DNA from: Hysterangium stoloniferum
Lineage: Eukaryota > Basidiomycota > Agaricomycetes > Hysterangiales > Hysterangiaceae
Direction of reading: 5' to 3'
Assembly (NCBI GenBank): GCA_015178975.1
Contig: WHVD01000114.1
Span: forward strand, 62,001 to 126,000
DNA length: 64,000 nucleotides
Of this stretch, positions 34,173 to 45,763 are shown piece after piece. A model generated the notes under the pieces. That model saw only the letters and a list, made by a program, of their open reading frames with translations, did no database searches and had not been told where the DNA came from. A program made the position numbers and the translations under genes. Every line of letters begins with the position of its first letter. The stretch's first letter is position 1.

Positions 34173-34603
34173 ATGGCGGATATTCCTTATCCTCCCTTGT
34201 GGTGAGTTGACGTTGTAATGTCTAAGGTTGTAGTAAACTACAGCTAACATCACTCAAACTCGAAGGCACACCCCCCTTGCCCAAATATCCCCCACCAATT
34301 CTGTTCTGTGTCACTATGGTCCTGACATGCACGCCCCGAAACCCCCGTCTGGTATTGATCGGTAACTAGCACACTTTTTTTTCTTGACACCGTCTAACCA
34401 ACTTGAAGGTACACTCAGTCATGCTACACGCACGCGCACATGCCCATCATCGACATCGTTTGGGGCGATGTGTTTCTGAGTCGTGCATTTATGATACTAA
34501 ATGTTTCAGTCGACGGAATGTGAGTAACTGATAATGATATATATTTCAAATAAACATTAACACTAATATCTGAAAGATATACATCCGCCGGCCGAAACTG
34601 TGA
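34173..34603 (+). pseudogene. P-family gene, copy D (frameshifted)
   Basis: This is nearly identical to copy C, including MADIPYPPLW, both intron boundaries of copy A and the 32-nt deletion in exon 2. The conserved TATA box lies at about 34038. Because of the deletion it cannot encode the copy A protein. Confidence 0.6.
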
Positions 34604-34856
34604 CTTTTATTATTTCAAACCGCACAGAAAGGAGTCACACTCCTTTCTACATGGCGGGAGAAACAACAGTCAGCCAGGCAGAGAACTCTCTGCAGGTGAT
34701 GTTGTCATCCGGGATCAACATCTACATCCGCATCCGCATCCGCATTGTCCACCGGTCGGGCGGAGCGTTGCGTACTCCTTGACGAGCCTGAGGCATTTGG
34801 CGCGGCCGACGATCCAAGGTTGGCAGAACCAAGACGGCTGAACGACTGACTGCGGA

Positions 34857-34990
34857 GCATCGGACTGACGAGCATCGGACTGAACTGACTGCGGAGCATC
34901 GGACTGACGAGCATCGGACTGACGAGCATCGGACTGACGAGCATCGGACTGACGAGCATCGGACTGACGAACATCGGACTGACGAGCATT
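34857..34990. repeat. 15-bp minisatellite in the M region of copy D
   Basis: CATCGGACTGACGAG is repeated about seven to eight times with minor variants. Copies A and C have a single unit. On the minus strand it reads as repeated ARQSD or VSPML, depending on frame, so it keeps all frames open. Confidence 0.9.
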
Positions 34991-35500
34991 AGTATGACAT
35001 CCCCACCTCATCTCAGATCCATGCGGAAGGTGTTACCTACCGCGAGACCCATTCACATCAACATCCATGTCAACACCCGACATCTACATCCATATCCGCA
35101 TCCGCATCCGCATCCACATCCACATTGTCCACCCGTCACAAGACGGCGGCCATAGATGATGACACTTTCAAAAAAACTTGCTCTTGGGGTGTTGTCCGTA
35201 GAAGATATATGGAAATGGACAACCTGCTAAGATATTTATCGCCAATATAGTTGATTGCCTCGTAGGTTTTCACCTGGAGATTGTGACCTTAAGAAAGGCA
35301 GGGTACAACAAAGCTCACCGACGTCTCTTCGATAAATGCCCAATGTATTTCATGTAATATATAATTTTTTTTGAAAAGTTACTTAATCGATTAATTAAAT
35401 AAACGGATGGAGCTCAGTGTGATCATCGATGTCAGAGATTGACTTTTGGCCTAGCGCCAACAGTGGACATGGAAAGAAATTTTGGGAGGGTATCACGTGC

Positions 35501-35951
35501 GTGGTCCCCGCCACGCGTCATCCAGGCCATCTTGGGCCACGGCTTCTTCGGCGCCTACTCCAACGTTTCCTCCCCGACCTCCCCACCTCCTGTCCCTGTG
35601 GCACAGAAGACATCCAGTCCCGCCTCCACATCCTTTCGGAGTGCCCTTCACGAGGAGCACCGCCACACCCTCCGCACTGCCTCTCAAGACCTATCACTCC
35701 CCATTATCCTCGGCACCTACAAGGGCTTTGAAGCCCTAGCTGAGTTCATCGCCGCCTCTGATGCTTTCCGGAAAGCATAACTGGCCCACCATCCCTGCTC
35801 TTCCCCGCCCTACATTCGACCCTCTTGCCCATACCAACCAGCTACATACACATCCTGCCGCCCCCACCTACCATTAGGGTACTTTTCTCCCAACCGCTAT
35901 GTATCTTAGCTATGCGACGCGGTATATAAATGTATTAAAAAAAAAAAAAAA
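35501..35951 (+). mobile_element. 5'-truncated non-LTR retrotransposon (LINE) 3' end
   Basis: The plus strand encodes pieces of the C-terminal region of a fungal LINE reverse-transcriptase ORF: VIQAILGHGFFGAYS, then SCPCGTEDIQSRLHILSECP, then SLPIILGTYKGFEALAEF, in two frames separated by a shift. It ends in an A-rich tail (about 35937-35951). GAGGGTATCACGTGC (35486-35500) before it and GAGGGTATCATGTGC (35952-35966) after it form a 15-bp target-site duplication with one mismatch. The uninterrupted site is visible in segment A (about 17620, minus strand). The order C-C-H-C before the end is typical of the Tad1-like group. Confidence 0.85.
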
Positions 35952-36219
35952 GAGGGTATCATGTGCAGTTCTGTCAGATCTAGGCGATTTACCCTTACTT
36001 AGATCGCATTCGAACCTTGTGTGGTTATTCTTTATATTTTACAAAAAGCATATCGGAAAAATCTGTCTGTGAGAAGTCCTTGACCCTAAGGTGTTCCCGG
36101 CCCCTTCAAGAATCATCGTAACAAAGTATTAAAACAAGCCCATCGAGGCAGAGCCCAACAGTGTTGGCACGGTTACCCCGTGTCAATGCATTAGTATATT
36201 CGCTCACTAGGCATGCAAG

Positions 36220-36540
36220 ATGCAAGATTCCGAGAATGATGCGTTATCGAGAGAAACCCGAAATTTTTGCACATGTAGATATAAACCTCTGCTTCTCAAG
36301 ACAGCTCGTGAGGTCTGCAAGGCATCCTATTCGCCAGGCGAGGACCACCCTACGCGATTTCTGGCATTTTTCGAATTCAGCTCAGCATTTTATCCGCCAA
36401 ATCTGTCTGCCTCGAAAAGTGACAGCGCATCAATAACATGGTTTTTGCTCCCACACGTCGCTCTGGAAGGACATCCCCTTCCTCCAACCGTTCTGGAAGG
36501 TTCCAGGATTATCCCAGACACTGAAGAGGCTGCGAAGTGA
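36220..36540 (+). pseudogene. DS-family reading frame, copy D
   Basis: A 106-codon frame ends SRIIPDTEEAAK. It keeps SITWFLLPHVALEGHPLPP in the same frame as the other copies but is the most diverged. A TATA-like AGATATAAACC lies at about 36277. No complete gene model could be made. Confidence 0.35.
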
Positions 36541-36625
36541 TAGATGTGAGTATTATTCGTGGTCATCTTATGTTTTTATTATGCAGTAGTAGCTTACCGC
36601 ACCCAGAAGTATTTGTTATTTCGGG

Positions 36626-37671
36626 GGCTTGTTCCACGATCTATCTACGTCTATATTTCGTATGCACGAGTGTCGCACTGGTTCCTCAATCGTGTCTGTT
36701 GGCTTTTCAGTATCAAAAAAGAATTTTGACATGTTGTACTACCATTCAGAGACGGTGCGTTTATTTCCAAATAATACTTCCAATAAAAAAATCATTCCTT
36801 GAGACTCCTGTTTAAGAGACCGGAATCGAAACTTGAGGGATGCTCTAATATAATACTGCACAAATTGAAAAGTAAGTTATTTCACTACGATATAATTATT
36901 TCACTCTCAGTGACTCCTGGAATGCTTCACACATTATTTTCCGCTTACAGACGCCACTGACACAAAGCTCTTATTATCAAGTTCATAGATCCCCGTGTCT
37001 GCCCCCATTAAGCTGACGGCGCACTGCCAATGGTCCCGGGACGCGATCATGAGTTGAAAGGTGGGCCATCTCACCGTTATATATCTGTCTTATACTTACA
37101 GATTGCTCAGACACTATACCGCATTCTTCTTGGCTTCATTGTTGTGTTCACCGTGTTCTTCTTCACCTAACCATAGCACAACACAAGGCTTTCACTATCA
37201 AGTCCGTATCTCCCTATGACTATCCCTATTGAAGGCTATGGTACCAGGAATGGCGCAAAAGGGGAGTGATCATGAATGGAAAGGTAGGTCGTCTCACCGG
37301 TATAAATCTGTTTTCTACTCACCGTGTTCTTCTTCACTTGGATATACCGGGGAGACCTGAGGAGTTGGGATGCGGTGAACGACCGAAAGTAGCGGGTTCA
37401 TTGACAAACACTTGGACGATGCATTTTTGGCCAGGCTATCATGCTTTGACTTCTTTACCCCATCGATTTATTCACAGGAATTTGTTTTTTTATTTTTCTT
37501 TATTATCTTCATTGTTTTTAGGCATTTAATATATATATATATCTAAGTTCAGACCCGCAAACGACTGTATAGTTCACTGGTCATCGCTGAACTATATGAA
37601 ACGGAGACCGACCCCGTAGCCTCTCGGTGAACTCACTGAGAGTTATATTTAGAACTACGCAAATAACTTTA
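36626..37671. repeat. Intergenic DNA with an imperfect direct repeat
   Basis: No gene is seen. Two related stretches, about 36968-37166 and 37182-37342, share CTTTCACTATCAAGT-like, CGATCATGA...GAAAGGT and CACCGTGTTCTTCTTCAC blocks about 200 bases apart. Their origin is unknown. Confidence 0.5.
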
Positions 37672-39400
37672 ACAGTTAGTGCCACCTGATACCAGCCTTT
37701 ATCGTTGAATCAACTTGCCGATCTGCTTCTCATGCTAGACTGTCGAGGACTGAATTCTTACGTGCCAGCCTGACAAAGATCAATCGATGCAGCCAAAATA
37801 GGCATAAATCCAATCCCTTGGTTTGTTATAATACAATCCACGAGTATATAAGTCTGCCATCCAGACGTACACGCCACCTTTCAACTTTATCCCGCGCAGC
37901 GAGCCACTTCATCCCTACACACGACCTTTATACATACCACAGCGAGGGATCGTTCAGACCGCAACGGATATGCCTTATCCTCCCTTGTGGTGAGTTGACA
38001 TTGCAATATCTAATGTAGTAAACTACAGCTAATGTCAATCAAACTCGGGGGAACACCCCCCTTGCGCAAATGTCCCCCATCTATTCGTGAGTTCTGTGTC
38101 ACTATGGCCCTGACGTACTATGTCAGAGCCAATTCCGTCGACCGCAACATTCAGTATTGACGTCAGCCCAGTTGTGTGCGCTATGCGCGTGGTGAGAACA
38201 AGCCGAAAACTCATTTTTAGTAAAAGTTTCAAGTCATTGACGCGGACACCTTCTACCTTGTATTCTGCATAGGCACATATTGCGACGAAGATTCGTAGTC
38301 AAATCAATCATCGATGCACCACCCGGGGACACGTTGTTCCAAAATTGCGTTGATCATGGGCATGTGTGCATGGGTCGCAGCACTTTTTTTTTCTCGACAC
38401 CTCCGTCTAATCAAGATACACTGTCATGTGATGCATGCGCACAGGGGGTCAACACCATTTTGGACGACGTGTCCCTAAGTGGCGCATCAATGATTGAGTC
38501 TTTACTTGGTTACACGTCTTCTTCACGATTTGTGCCTATGCAGAATACAAGGTAGGTGTCCGCATCAATGTCTTGCAACTTTTACTAAAATGAATTTTGT
38601 AGATCAACGGCTTGTTCTCACCACACGCATAGCGCACACAACTGGGCTGACGGTAGTTTCATATCGTTAATACTGAGTGTTTCGGTCGACGGAATGTGCG
38701 TGTCTGGTAATAATATATATTTCAAATAAACATTAACCCTAATATCTGCAAAATACACACCCCCTGGCCGAAACCGTTCAAATAGTGGTCTCAGACCGCA
38801 CAGAAAGGAGAATTACACTTCTTTCTCAACAGTGGGAGAAACGACAGCAGAAAGCCAGGAGGAGAACTCTCTGCAGGTCATGTTGTCACCCGGAATGGTC
38901 TGAGGTAACCAAACCGATCCCCATCCTCCTCCCCATTCATATCAATATCCACGTCAACACCCACAAAAAGTCAACCAATCGATTAATTGAACAAACCGAT
39001 GGAGCTCAACGTGATCATCGATGTAAGAGATTGACTTGTGTACCAGCGCCGACAGTGAAAACGAAAATTTGGGTGGGTATCATGTGCAGATCTAGGGGAT
39101 CGGGGTTCATTGTCCTTACCTAGATCGCATTCGAATCTTCTGTGGTTATTCTTCCTATTTTATAAAAAAGCATGGAAAAACGTGTTTGTGGAGATATGTC
39201 CTTGTCCCTAAGGTGATGTATTGTCTTGACCCTAGTCCAGTATGTCTGTCCTTATTTACGATTTTTTCTTCTTTGTGACTGAGTATATTTTATTAAAAAT
39301 TTTATCAAGCCATAAAAGGCACAGATACGGCATCTTTGGGAAATAATAGAAGTAATCTTCATTGGCTTTTTTCGATCGATCAGAGCTCAGTTATTTCTGC
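37672..39400. repeat. Segment E, decayed copy of the terminal repeat, P and M regions
   Basis: A stub of the inverted-repeat element's right end (37672-37719, ending AACTTGCC) is followed by the P flank, a TATA box at about 37841, the P start region (MPYPPLW at 37970) and scattered M-region blocks. Many indels and an internal inverted fragment (39282-39390) show it is the oldest or most damaged copy. No reading frame survives. Confidence 0.75.
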
Positions 39401-40566
39401 CAATGTGTTTCAAAAGTTCATTGGAGGAATATATCACTTCCTACTGTTCTTAAAACCCATATTCCTACATCCATACTGACTCCCTCGACAATCGAAACAA
39501 TACAATCATATGTTTCTATAAATATACACAGATAACATTCTGGCGCGAAAATTAGACATAGCGGGAGCGCAAAGACTGGCGCTCAGCCAAAAATTTATCA
39601 TAGTGCCGCCAGTAAGACGGTTCATGTTGTGAAACAAGAGGGAGGACAAATAGACCGCCGAACAAGATAGTGTTCCGTAAAAATTGATTGCCACAGTCCA
39701 AATGGTGTGTCATCACCTGTGGAGACTCGCCTGCTCTGCAGGCCAGACATGACGCCCATGAGGGACACAAATGGATGACCAGTTATAATATAGAGCTACT
39801 TAATGACATCGCAAACATATGTACAATAAATAATGCGGTACTTTATCTACAAATGGCAATAGGCGCGGCCGGCGGCTTGGTATATGGCCGCATATTACCA
39901 GGGAATCAGCCACGACCCCAAAATCAACATTCGCATTATTAAATCCCGGGTGCAGGACAAATTCTGGACTTGACCTCTGAATAGATCACCATCACTTATG
40001 GGCGCCGCGCAGAAACCAGAGCATTTTATTCGAAGATCGGATATATCACCTCAGGTGGGTAATATATCTATCATTTACGTACTAGAGCATTTGTGACGAT
40101 GAGCGAGCAGGGCATTGATTAGATAACGCTGGCCATCAACCGATATCAATCCGCACTAATATAATCTCGGTAGCAAGCGATATACTTTGTAAATAAAGTG
40201 TAGAACGTGGTTGTCCAGCTCCTGATGAACATGTTTCGTATTTGATGACAAACACGTTGATTTACTAAATCCTATGTTCTACTCATTCATAGTACCATCC
40301 GAAAGGGTACAACTTTGCTTAAAGAGTAGCGGTTTATATGGAATCGATGACATCCTGTAGTTTCACACCCGGCACTTAATGATGTTTGGAAACTGAATAA
40401 GTTGGGATTCACTAAGCAGTAGGTAAAAGGGGTGGATGATCTATTACTAGTTTGTGTGCTTCTGTGTAAAACGATATAAATAGCCGAGATACATCCACAA
40501 AAATAAGCACCGTAAAGAGGCGGATGAACTTTATATATAAACGTGCCATGCATCGTCAAATTTGAA
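39401..40566. other. Intergenic DNA between the repeat island and HSE1
   Basis: Short frames on both strands (for example 39688-39942 plus) show no recognisable protein. It includes the 3' side of HSE1. Nothing supported. Confidence 0.45.
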
Positions 40567-43500
40567 CTACTGCGGTATTCCAGTAATGGGAGACGTGGGT
40601 CCGTGACGCTGATAATGGGGAGGCATCGCCTCACGGGAGTCGGTCTGTTGCAAGGGGGGTGCACCTGTGACATACCCTGCAGGGCCATAAGCTTGGGTCG
40701 CGTTAGGGGGAGCTCCCTGCGGCGTACTGTAGGTTGCACCACCCTGTTGTTCAGCCAGATCCGCCACGGAACTAGGTACCTGGTAACCAGGCTGGATATG
40801 CAATTGCTGCTGTTGTTCGTGGTCGGCGGGAGGTGAGGATTGAGGTGTGTTATATGCCTGATAGGCTGTCGGTAACGGGCCCGGAACTTGAGACGGGTAA
40901 CCTTGTATCGTCGGTGATGTAGGCTGTTGAGTTGAATCACGTCGTGGTTGTATAATAGAATGAGTGGTTGCTGTCGGGCTCTGCGATTGACGTCTCGGCT
41001 GGCTCTTCGTCACACCAGGCCCCTGAGTTGGGACGCCCTCACTAGAGGCATCGGTGACACCTGGTATGGAAACAAAGTAAACAGCTCCTGCAGGATCTGT
41101 CCCACCTTGTGCATAATATTGAGCCCATGCTTGGACATTTGGATCAGCATACTGAGCGTTGGGATCATACACGTATGGCGGTCCTTGCTGCTGCTGCGTA
41201 GACTGAGGCTGAGGTTGGGGTTGCCCTTGAGGCTGAGGTTGGGGTTGCCCTTGAGGTTGAGGTTGGGGTTGCCCTTGGGGCTGAGGTTGGGGCTGCCCTT
41301 GCTGAGGTTGGGGTTGCCCTTGAGGTTGGGGTTGGGGATGCCCTTGAGGTTGAGGTTGGGGATGCCCTTGAGGCTGAGGTTGAGGTTGGGGATGCCCTTG
41401 AGGCTGAGGTTGAGGTTGGGGATGCCCTTGAGGCTGAGGTTGAGGTTGGGGATGCCCTTGAGGCTGAGGTTGAGGTTGGGGATGCCCTTGAGGCTGAGGT
41501 TGAGGTTGGGGATGCCCTTGAGGCTGAGGTTGAGGTTGGGGATGTCCTTGAGGCTGAGGTTGGGGATGTCCTTGAGGCTGAGGTTGGGGTGGTCCTTGAA
41601 GTTGAGGCTGAGGGTGTGGCTGGGGATAACCGGGAGTTGCCGGTGCATGTGGATTATCCTGTGCGTATGCTTTAGGGTCGGTCGGCGCAACAGCTTGTCC
41701 GTATTGTTGGGGAGGGCCTTGCCCGGCACCGTGAGGCTGGGGTGGTCCGTATGAAACAGGATCAACAGGTGGATACGGTTGAGGTCCTACAGGCATTTGT
41801 CCGCCGTATGGGCTCGGTTGATGATGGCCATATGGGCTCGAATCAGCATACACTTGACTTCCTTGGTAATGATTCTGAGATTGAGGGGGCGGTTCGCTAT
41901 AAGGTGCAGGAGGATAGGGACTATAGCCCGGTTGCTCGTAACCAGAGGCATGATTCCAGCCACTAAAACTAGAAGAGTGATACTCAGGATGGGTTCCTCG
42001 CGAATCAGGTCGAGCACGGAAGGTTGGTTGACTATTCTCATAAACTAAAAGTTCATGTTGGTCAGGTCAGTAAGAAAGTAACCACAGCACACCATCCTTA
42101 CCACCGGTATGCCTGGCTAGACTATCCTCCATCATTTCCTCAAAAACACCGCGGGCCTTGACGAAATTTTCGTTCATGGCGACTAATTCAGCTGAAGGAA
42201 AGATCAACAGATTCGAAACAAGGTAAATGTTTAGTTTTAAAGTTTACCTCGCTTCTGGCTATATTTATCGATCAATTTGACAATCTTAGGTCTTAAAGCC
42301 ATACTTGAACGGTACAGTTCCTTGAAAAAATATATATTCAGCTCAAGGTCACGTATAAGCATCTACTGGACGACTAACCTGGATTTCCTCATTGTCTGCT
42401 AAATTGTCCTTTGCAGGATCCAGGCCTCTCAACATGCTAATGAGTTTGTCAATATTTGCGGCCTGAGCAAAGATGGAAGCTTCTTGTTCAGCTTCACGAG
42501 CCAAGTCCTCGGGAGTCAAGTCAGGCAGTGGTTCCTACACCGGGATATTGTGATGAGGTCATATAGTTAGGAAACAAAACAGTAAATTATCAATAATATA
42601 CGCACGACATAGTTTACGGGGAATATCCCTGTCCTGCCCTTCAACTGACCTCTCCACCAATTGTCATACGCCCTGTCCGTCACCTTGATGATGTCTCCCT
42701 TTTCAAATGCTAATTCACCAGCGACAGTTGGTTCGAACGTGTGTAGCGCCCGTACTCGCGTAACAGTGAGACCAGCCGGCGTCTTGGCAGCAGAAGAACC
42801 TTCTGGCAGTGAAGATGTCGACGCTCGAACCGCTTCAAGGATTGGTTGGGGAGAAACCTGATGGCGCGATACAGATTCTTCGGGATGATGATGAGTATCC
42901 GCAGCCGGATATGCTGATCTAGGGGGCTCAGTTGGTGTATAAGTACTTGGCGTCGATGGACCTGGCAGACTGGTGGCTGCGGGCTGCTTTGAGCCGCCTG
43001 CTCCGCCACTGGCTACAGTGCTGCCCCATGCTGATCTGTCTCTGCCACCTTTGTCATGAAGCGACATCTCAAGTGCGCGTTGAAGCTCTTCCTCTTCCTT
43101 GCGTCGAACCTCATCATCCACAGTGGGGGGAGGCGGTTCTGAAATCTGGTCAAATTTGAAATCTAGACAAAGCATTGACATTTAGATGCAAACGGTTCCT
43201 CAAGTTCACTCACTCTTCGCTCTCAGAGTTTTGTAGAGTTCATCCATCATCCCCAATTGGGGGTTATTTTCAAATTCTCCAGTCCAAAGACTGATTAGGT
43301 ATAAAGCGCGTCGTTTCACCTTTTCATGTGTGGTCTATGAAAAACGCTCAGCCTTAACTTGTTTCAATGAATACGTTTACCGTACCCGGTCTGCAACAAG
43401 CTTTTCTAAACCTTGAGTGAATGATCGGGAGGCCATTTCACGGTGAAGCGCAATGCCGCAGTTCTTGGACAGAGCTTCCCCGAGAGCAAGCGAATACAGT

Positions 43501-43794
43501 TGCACATTCGGGTTGCGATGTGCAAGACGTTTCAGAACGGCCGCGATAACGTTTCGAGCACTAGACGGCCATTAGCCAAAGTCGTTTGATCGATACTAGA
43601 TACCCACCCCACTTCGCCTTCGTCGTTGACTTTGTCACACAAATTGAGGATGAGCTCCCAATTCTCACTCGTTAGATTCTCGTCCGTAGTTTTGGCTGTG
43701 ATGTGTTAATATGACACCACAATCCGAACAGTACTATGCCCTGTAACTTACCGACTATTTCATCATACGCATTGGCCTGTTTTCCTGCAAACAT
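40567..43794 (-). CDS. HSE1: HSE1, ESCRT-0 subunit (VHS-UIM-SH3) with Pro/Gln repeat tail
   Basis: Nine exons (43752-43794, 43608-43695, 43386-43560, 43214-43334, 42606-43162, 42379-42534, 42248-42320, 42102-42191, 40567-42044) give 926 residues. The VHS domain covers about 10-142 ([32 protein letters not shown]). The ubiquitin-interacting motif [14 protein letters not shown] is near 165. The SH3 domain is about 277-328 ([36 protein letters not shown]). The helical GAT-like core follows. The long tail is Pro/Gln/Tyr-rich and makes the protein much longer than usual (500-700). Known role: with Vps27 it binds ubiquitinated cargo on endosomes and starts multivesicular-body sorting. Intron 8 has two usable donors three bases apart; GTAAGG was chosen. 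It is divergent from MMS2. Confidence 0.95.
41205..41605 (-). repeat. Coding minisatellite in HSE1 (PQPQ-GH units)
   Basis: About fifteen tandem units of 24-30 bp encode [10 protein letters not shown] (seven units, distal block) and GQPQPQPQ (proximal block). The 30-bp units between 41370 and 41550 are almost identical, pointing to recent expansion. Units are multiples of 3, so the frame is kept. The pattern also leaves a long antisense frame (40948-41754 plus) that is not a gene. Confidence 0.95.
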
Positions 43795-43939
43795 GGTGGC
43801 TGCTGGAGTTGACTGTCAGATGCAATAATGCGTAGTAAATGTCGACTTGAGAGGCTATGAAAATTGAAAGTCCGCTCCTCGCCTAGGGCTTGGGGTCTTT
43901 CTTTTTTCTTCCTCGCGAGCAGCTTCAGCTACATAGACT
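43795..43939. promoter_or_regulatory. Bidirectional promoter, HSE1 / MMS2
   Basis: Only 145 bases separate the two start codons, so both promoters must share this stretch. It holds a pyrimidine-rich run (about 43896-43911). No TATA box is evident. Confidence 0.55.
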
Positions 43940-44529
43940 ATGGCAAAGGGTGTGTGAAATATCACTTTCTATTATTTAATGGTTTAATCATTCAATATTT
44001 CAGTACCCCGTAACTTCCGTTTGTTAGAGGAGCTTGAGAAAGGAGAGAAAGGACTCGGGGATGGCTCCTGCTCGTACGGGCTTGAAGATTCAGACGATAT
44101 CATGATGAGCAAGTGGAATGGGACTATAATTGGCCCTGGACATGTACTTGTCTCTTTTCACGAGAAATCCTTCATCATCTCATCCGATCGACGCGATTAA
44201 TTTACAGACTGTGCACGAAAACCGCATTTACACGCTCAAGATCTTTTGCGGGGACAACTATCCTGACGAGCCCCCGATACTGCAGTTTGTGTCTCGTGTA
44301 AATCTGCCCTTCGTGAACCAAATTGACGGGAAGGTGGATCCTTCAAAAATTACGGTGCTCTCGAGTTGGAAGAGAACCAATAGTTTGGAGACAGTTCTTG
44401 TGGAGATCAGAAGGTGATATTCGTCTTTATCCCTTCCATTCATCTGGATTTATGATTTTGAGCAGAGAAATGGCATCTCCAGAAAATCGAAAACTCCCAC
44501 AACCTGTCGAGGGTGCCAATTTCTCCTGA
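43940..44529 (+). CDS. MMS2: Ubiquitin-conjugating enzyme variant Mms2/UEV1
   Basis: Four exons (43940-43949, 44004-44143, 44208-44413, 44466-44529) give 139 residues, the standard UEV size. The start [20 protein letters not shown] spans a 10-nt first exon. Next come [41 protein letters not shown] and the end [15 protein letters not shown]. The fold is a UBC domain. The usual active-site HPN...C block is replaced by the [12 protein letters not shown] segment, so no catalytic Cys is present, as expected for a variant. Known role: it pairs with Ubc13 to build Lys63-linked ubiquitin chains, notably on PCNA in error-free post-replication repair. Confidence 0.95.
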
Positions 44530-44918
44530 GCACGCTGGTGTACCTCCCATGCATGGTGTATGTTGTTGAGGATTTGAGGCGATAAGCATGACCATCTGTT
44601 ATCAATCGGTACTTTGTAATTTTGTTTTTTAGCATTGGCGAGCATCAATCATACCACTCCGTTCGATATTGTTTGTGAAAGTAAGGCATGCAATGCTGAG
44701 TCCGATTCACAGCAATAACTGTCCGTTAACTTGGAATGGCCCTCTCCGCTTTGATGTTCCCATTTCTCAATTAACATTGTAGTGTTGGGAGAAGCTCTCC
44801 ATTGTTCGTTGAATATTATTTCTACAAAGGGTATTTATACAGTTATTGGCTACGGAGAGTGAGTTGTAAGATAAAAACATCAAAATAAACGGGGGTCTCA
44901 ATCGACAGTGAAAGCGAT
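44530..44918. other. Convergent gap MMS2 / CDM1
   Basis: 389 bases hold only the 3' ends of two convergent genes. Nothing else was seen. Confidence 0.6.
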
Positions 44919-45494
44919 TCACAAAACTTGATCGCGGAAAACAGGGTGGATTACCTCTGGCTCCTTTCTACCTTCATCACAAAGGAGAATCTGGCGGACC
45001 TAATCATGGATACACCATTAGAAATCACCTGTGCTTTATCATGACAACCACACACCTCAATTGGTGGATTTAATCCTAATGCCTCTGCACGCTCCCACCT
45101 CTCCATGCGGGTCATACCGACACAAGGGCCATAATCGTAAGTATTGTCAAAGACGCGAAGCATGGTAAGTATATTTGACTCGTCTTTTGAGTGAACTGTC
45201 CATGGGATAAATTAGATACCTTCAGCCAAAAGATACATTTGACTTACTCGGAGGCAGTCCACCCATCTCCTGCTTCACCGCTTCATAATATTTCTTGTAC
45301 ATCTTTGCCCGGTCATCAATTTCATCTTCAACTACAGTTGGGGATTCCTTGTCAGACTGCCTGGCTTTAGATAATCTTTGTTTTTGTTTCGCCTTGGAAC
45401 TTGACGAAGCAGCTCCGCGTTTGGTGGCCTTGAAAGGGAGAGTGTGTTGTTGCGATTTGGGAGACTTTTTGGGGGAAGTGCGTTTGGGAGCCAT
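44919..45494 (-). CDS. CDM1: DNA polymerase delta subunit 4 (Cdm1/POLD4)
   Basis: Three exons (45248-45494, 45056-45195, 44919-44999) give 155 residues. The N-terminus is basic (MAPKRTSPKKSPKSQQ) with HTLPFK resembling a PCNA-interacting motif. The conserved C-terminal POLD4 region is LRVFDNTYDYGPCVGMTRMERWERAEALGLNPP, split here as motifs LRVFDNTYDYGPCVG and RMERWERAEALGL, followed by VRQILLCDEG. Length is slightly above the 105-160 range usual for fungi and animals. Known role: small accessory subunit that stabilises the replicative polymerase delta and helps PCNA binding. Both introns (52 and 56 nt) join conserved blocks. Confidence 0.93.
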
Positions 45495-45763
45495 GAATCC
45501 TTGTTACAAAAGCAGTGGATGGAAATATAAAACAAACAGAAAATATTTGATGAGCGTCAACTAGTCAAGAGGTTCTGAAGAAGTAGCGGAGAATCAAATT
45601 AAGATCCCAAACCTCTTCCTGAAATCTTCACAAGAGTCGTAAGCAACTCGCAATGTATTCGATGCATCAGAATCCCCTTACTATTAATACAATACAATAT
45701 GGGAATAATTAAATGGCAGGTTATCGCGTACTACAATTCTCTTCTTAGAGAATCATGGTGTAC

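Larger units (their letters stand above)
33940..36625 (-). repeat. Segment D, partial inverted copy of segment A (P, M and DS parts)
   Basis: This follows the full-size element directly. It contains P (34173-34603), a rearranged M region with minisatellite and a LINE insertion, then DS (36220-36540). Similarity to segments B and C stops near 36625. Anoctamin sequence is absent. Confidence 0.85.

Noticed and set aside
40948..41754. 268-codon plus-strand open frame rich in Leu/Arg/Gly
   Set aside because: It is antisense to the Pro/Gln repeat of HSE1. The repeat composition removes stop codons in this frame, and no domain or start context supports a gene.
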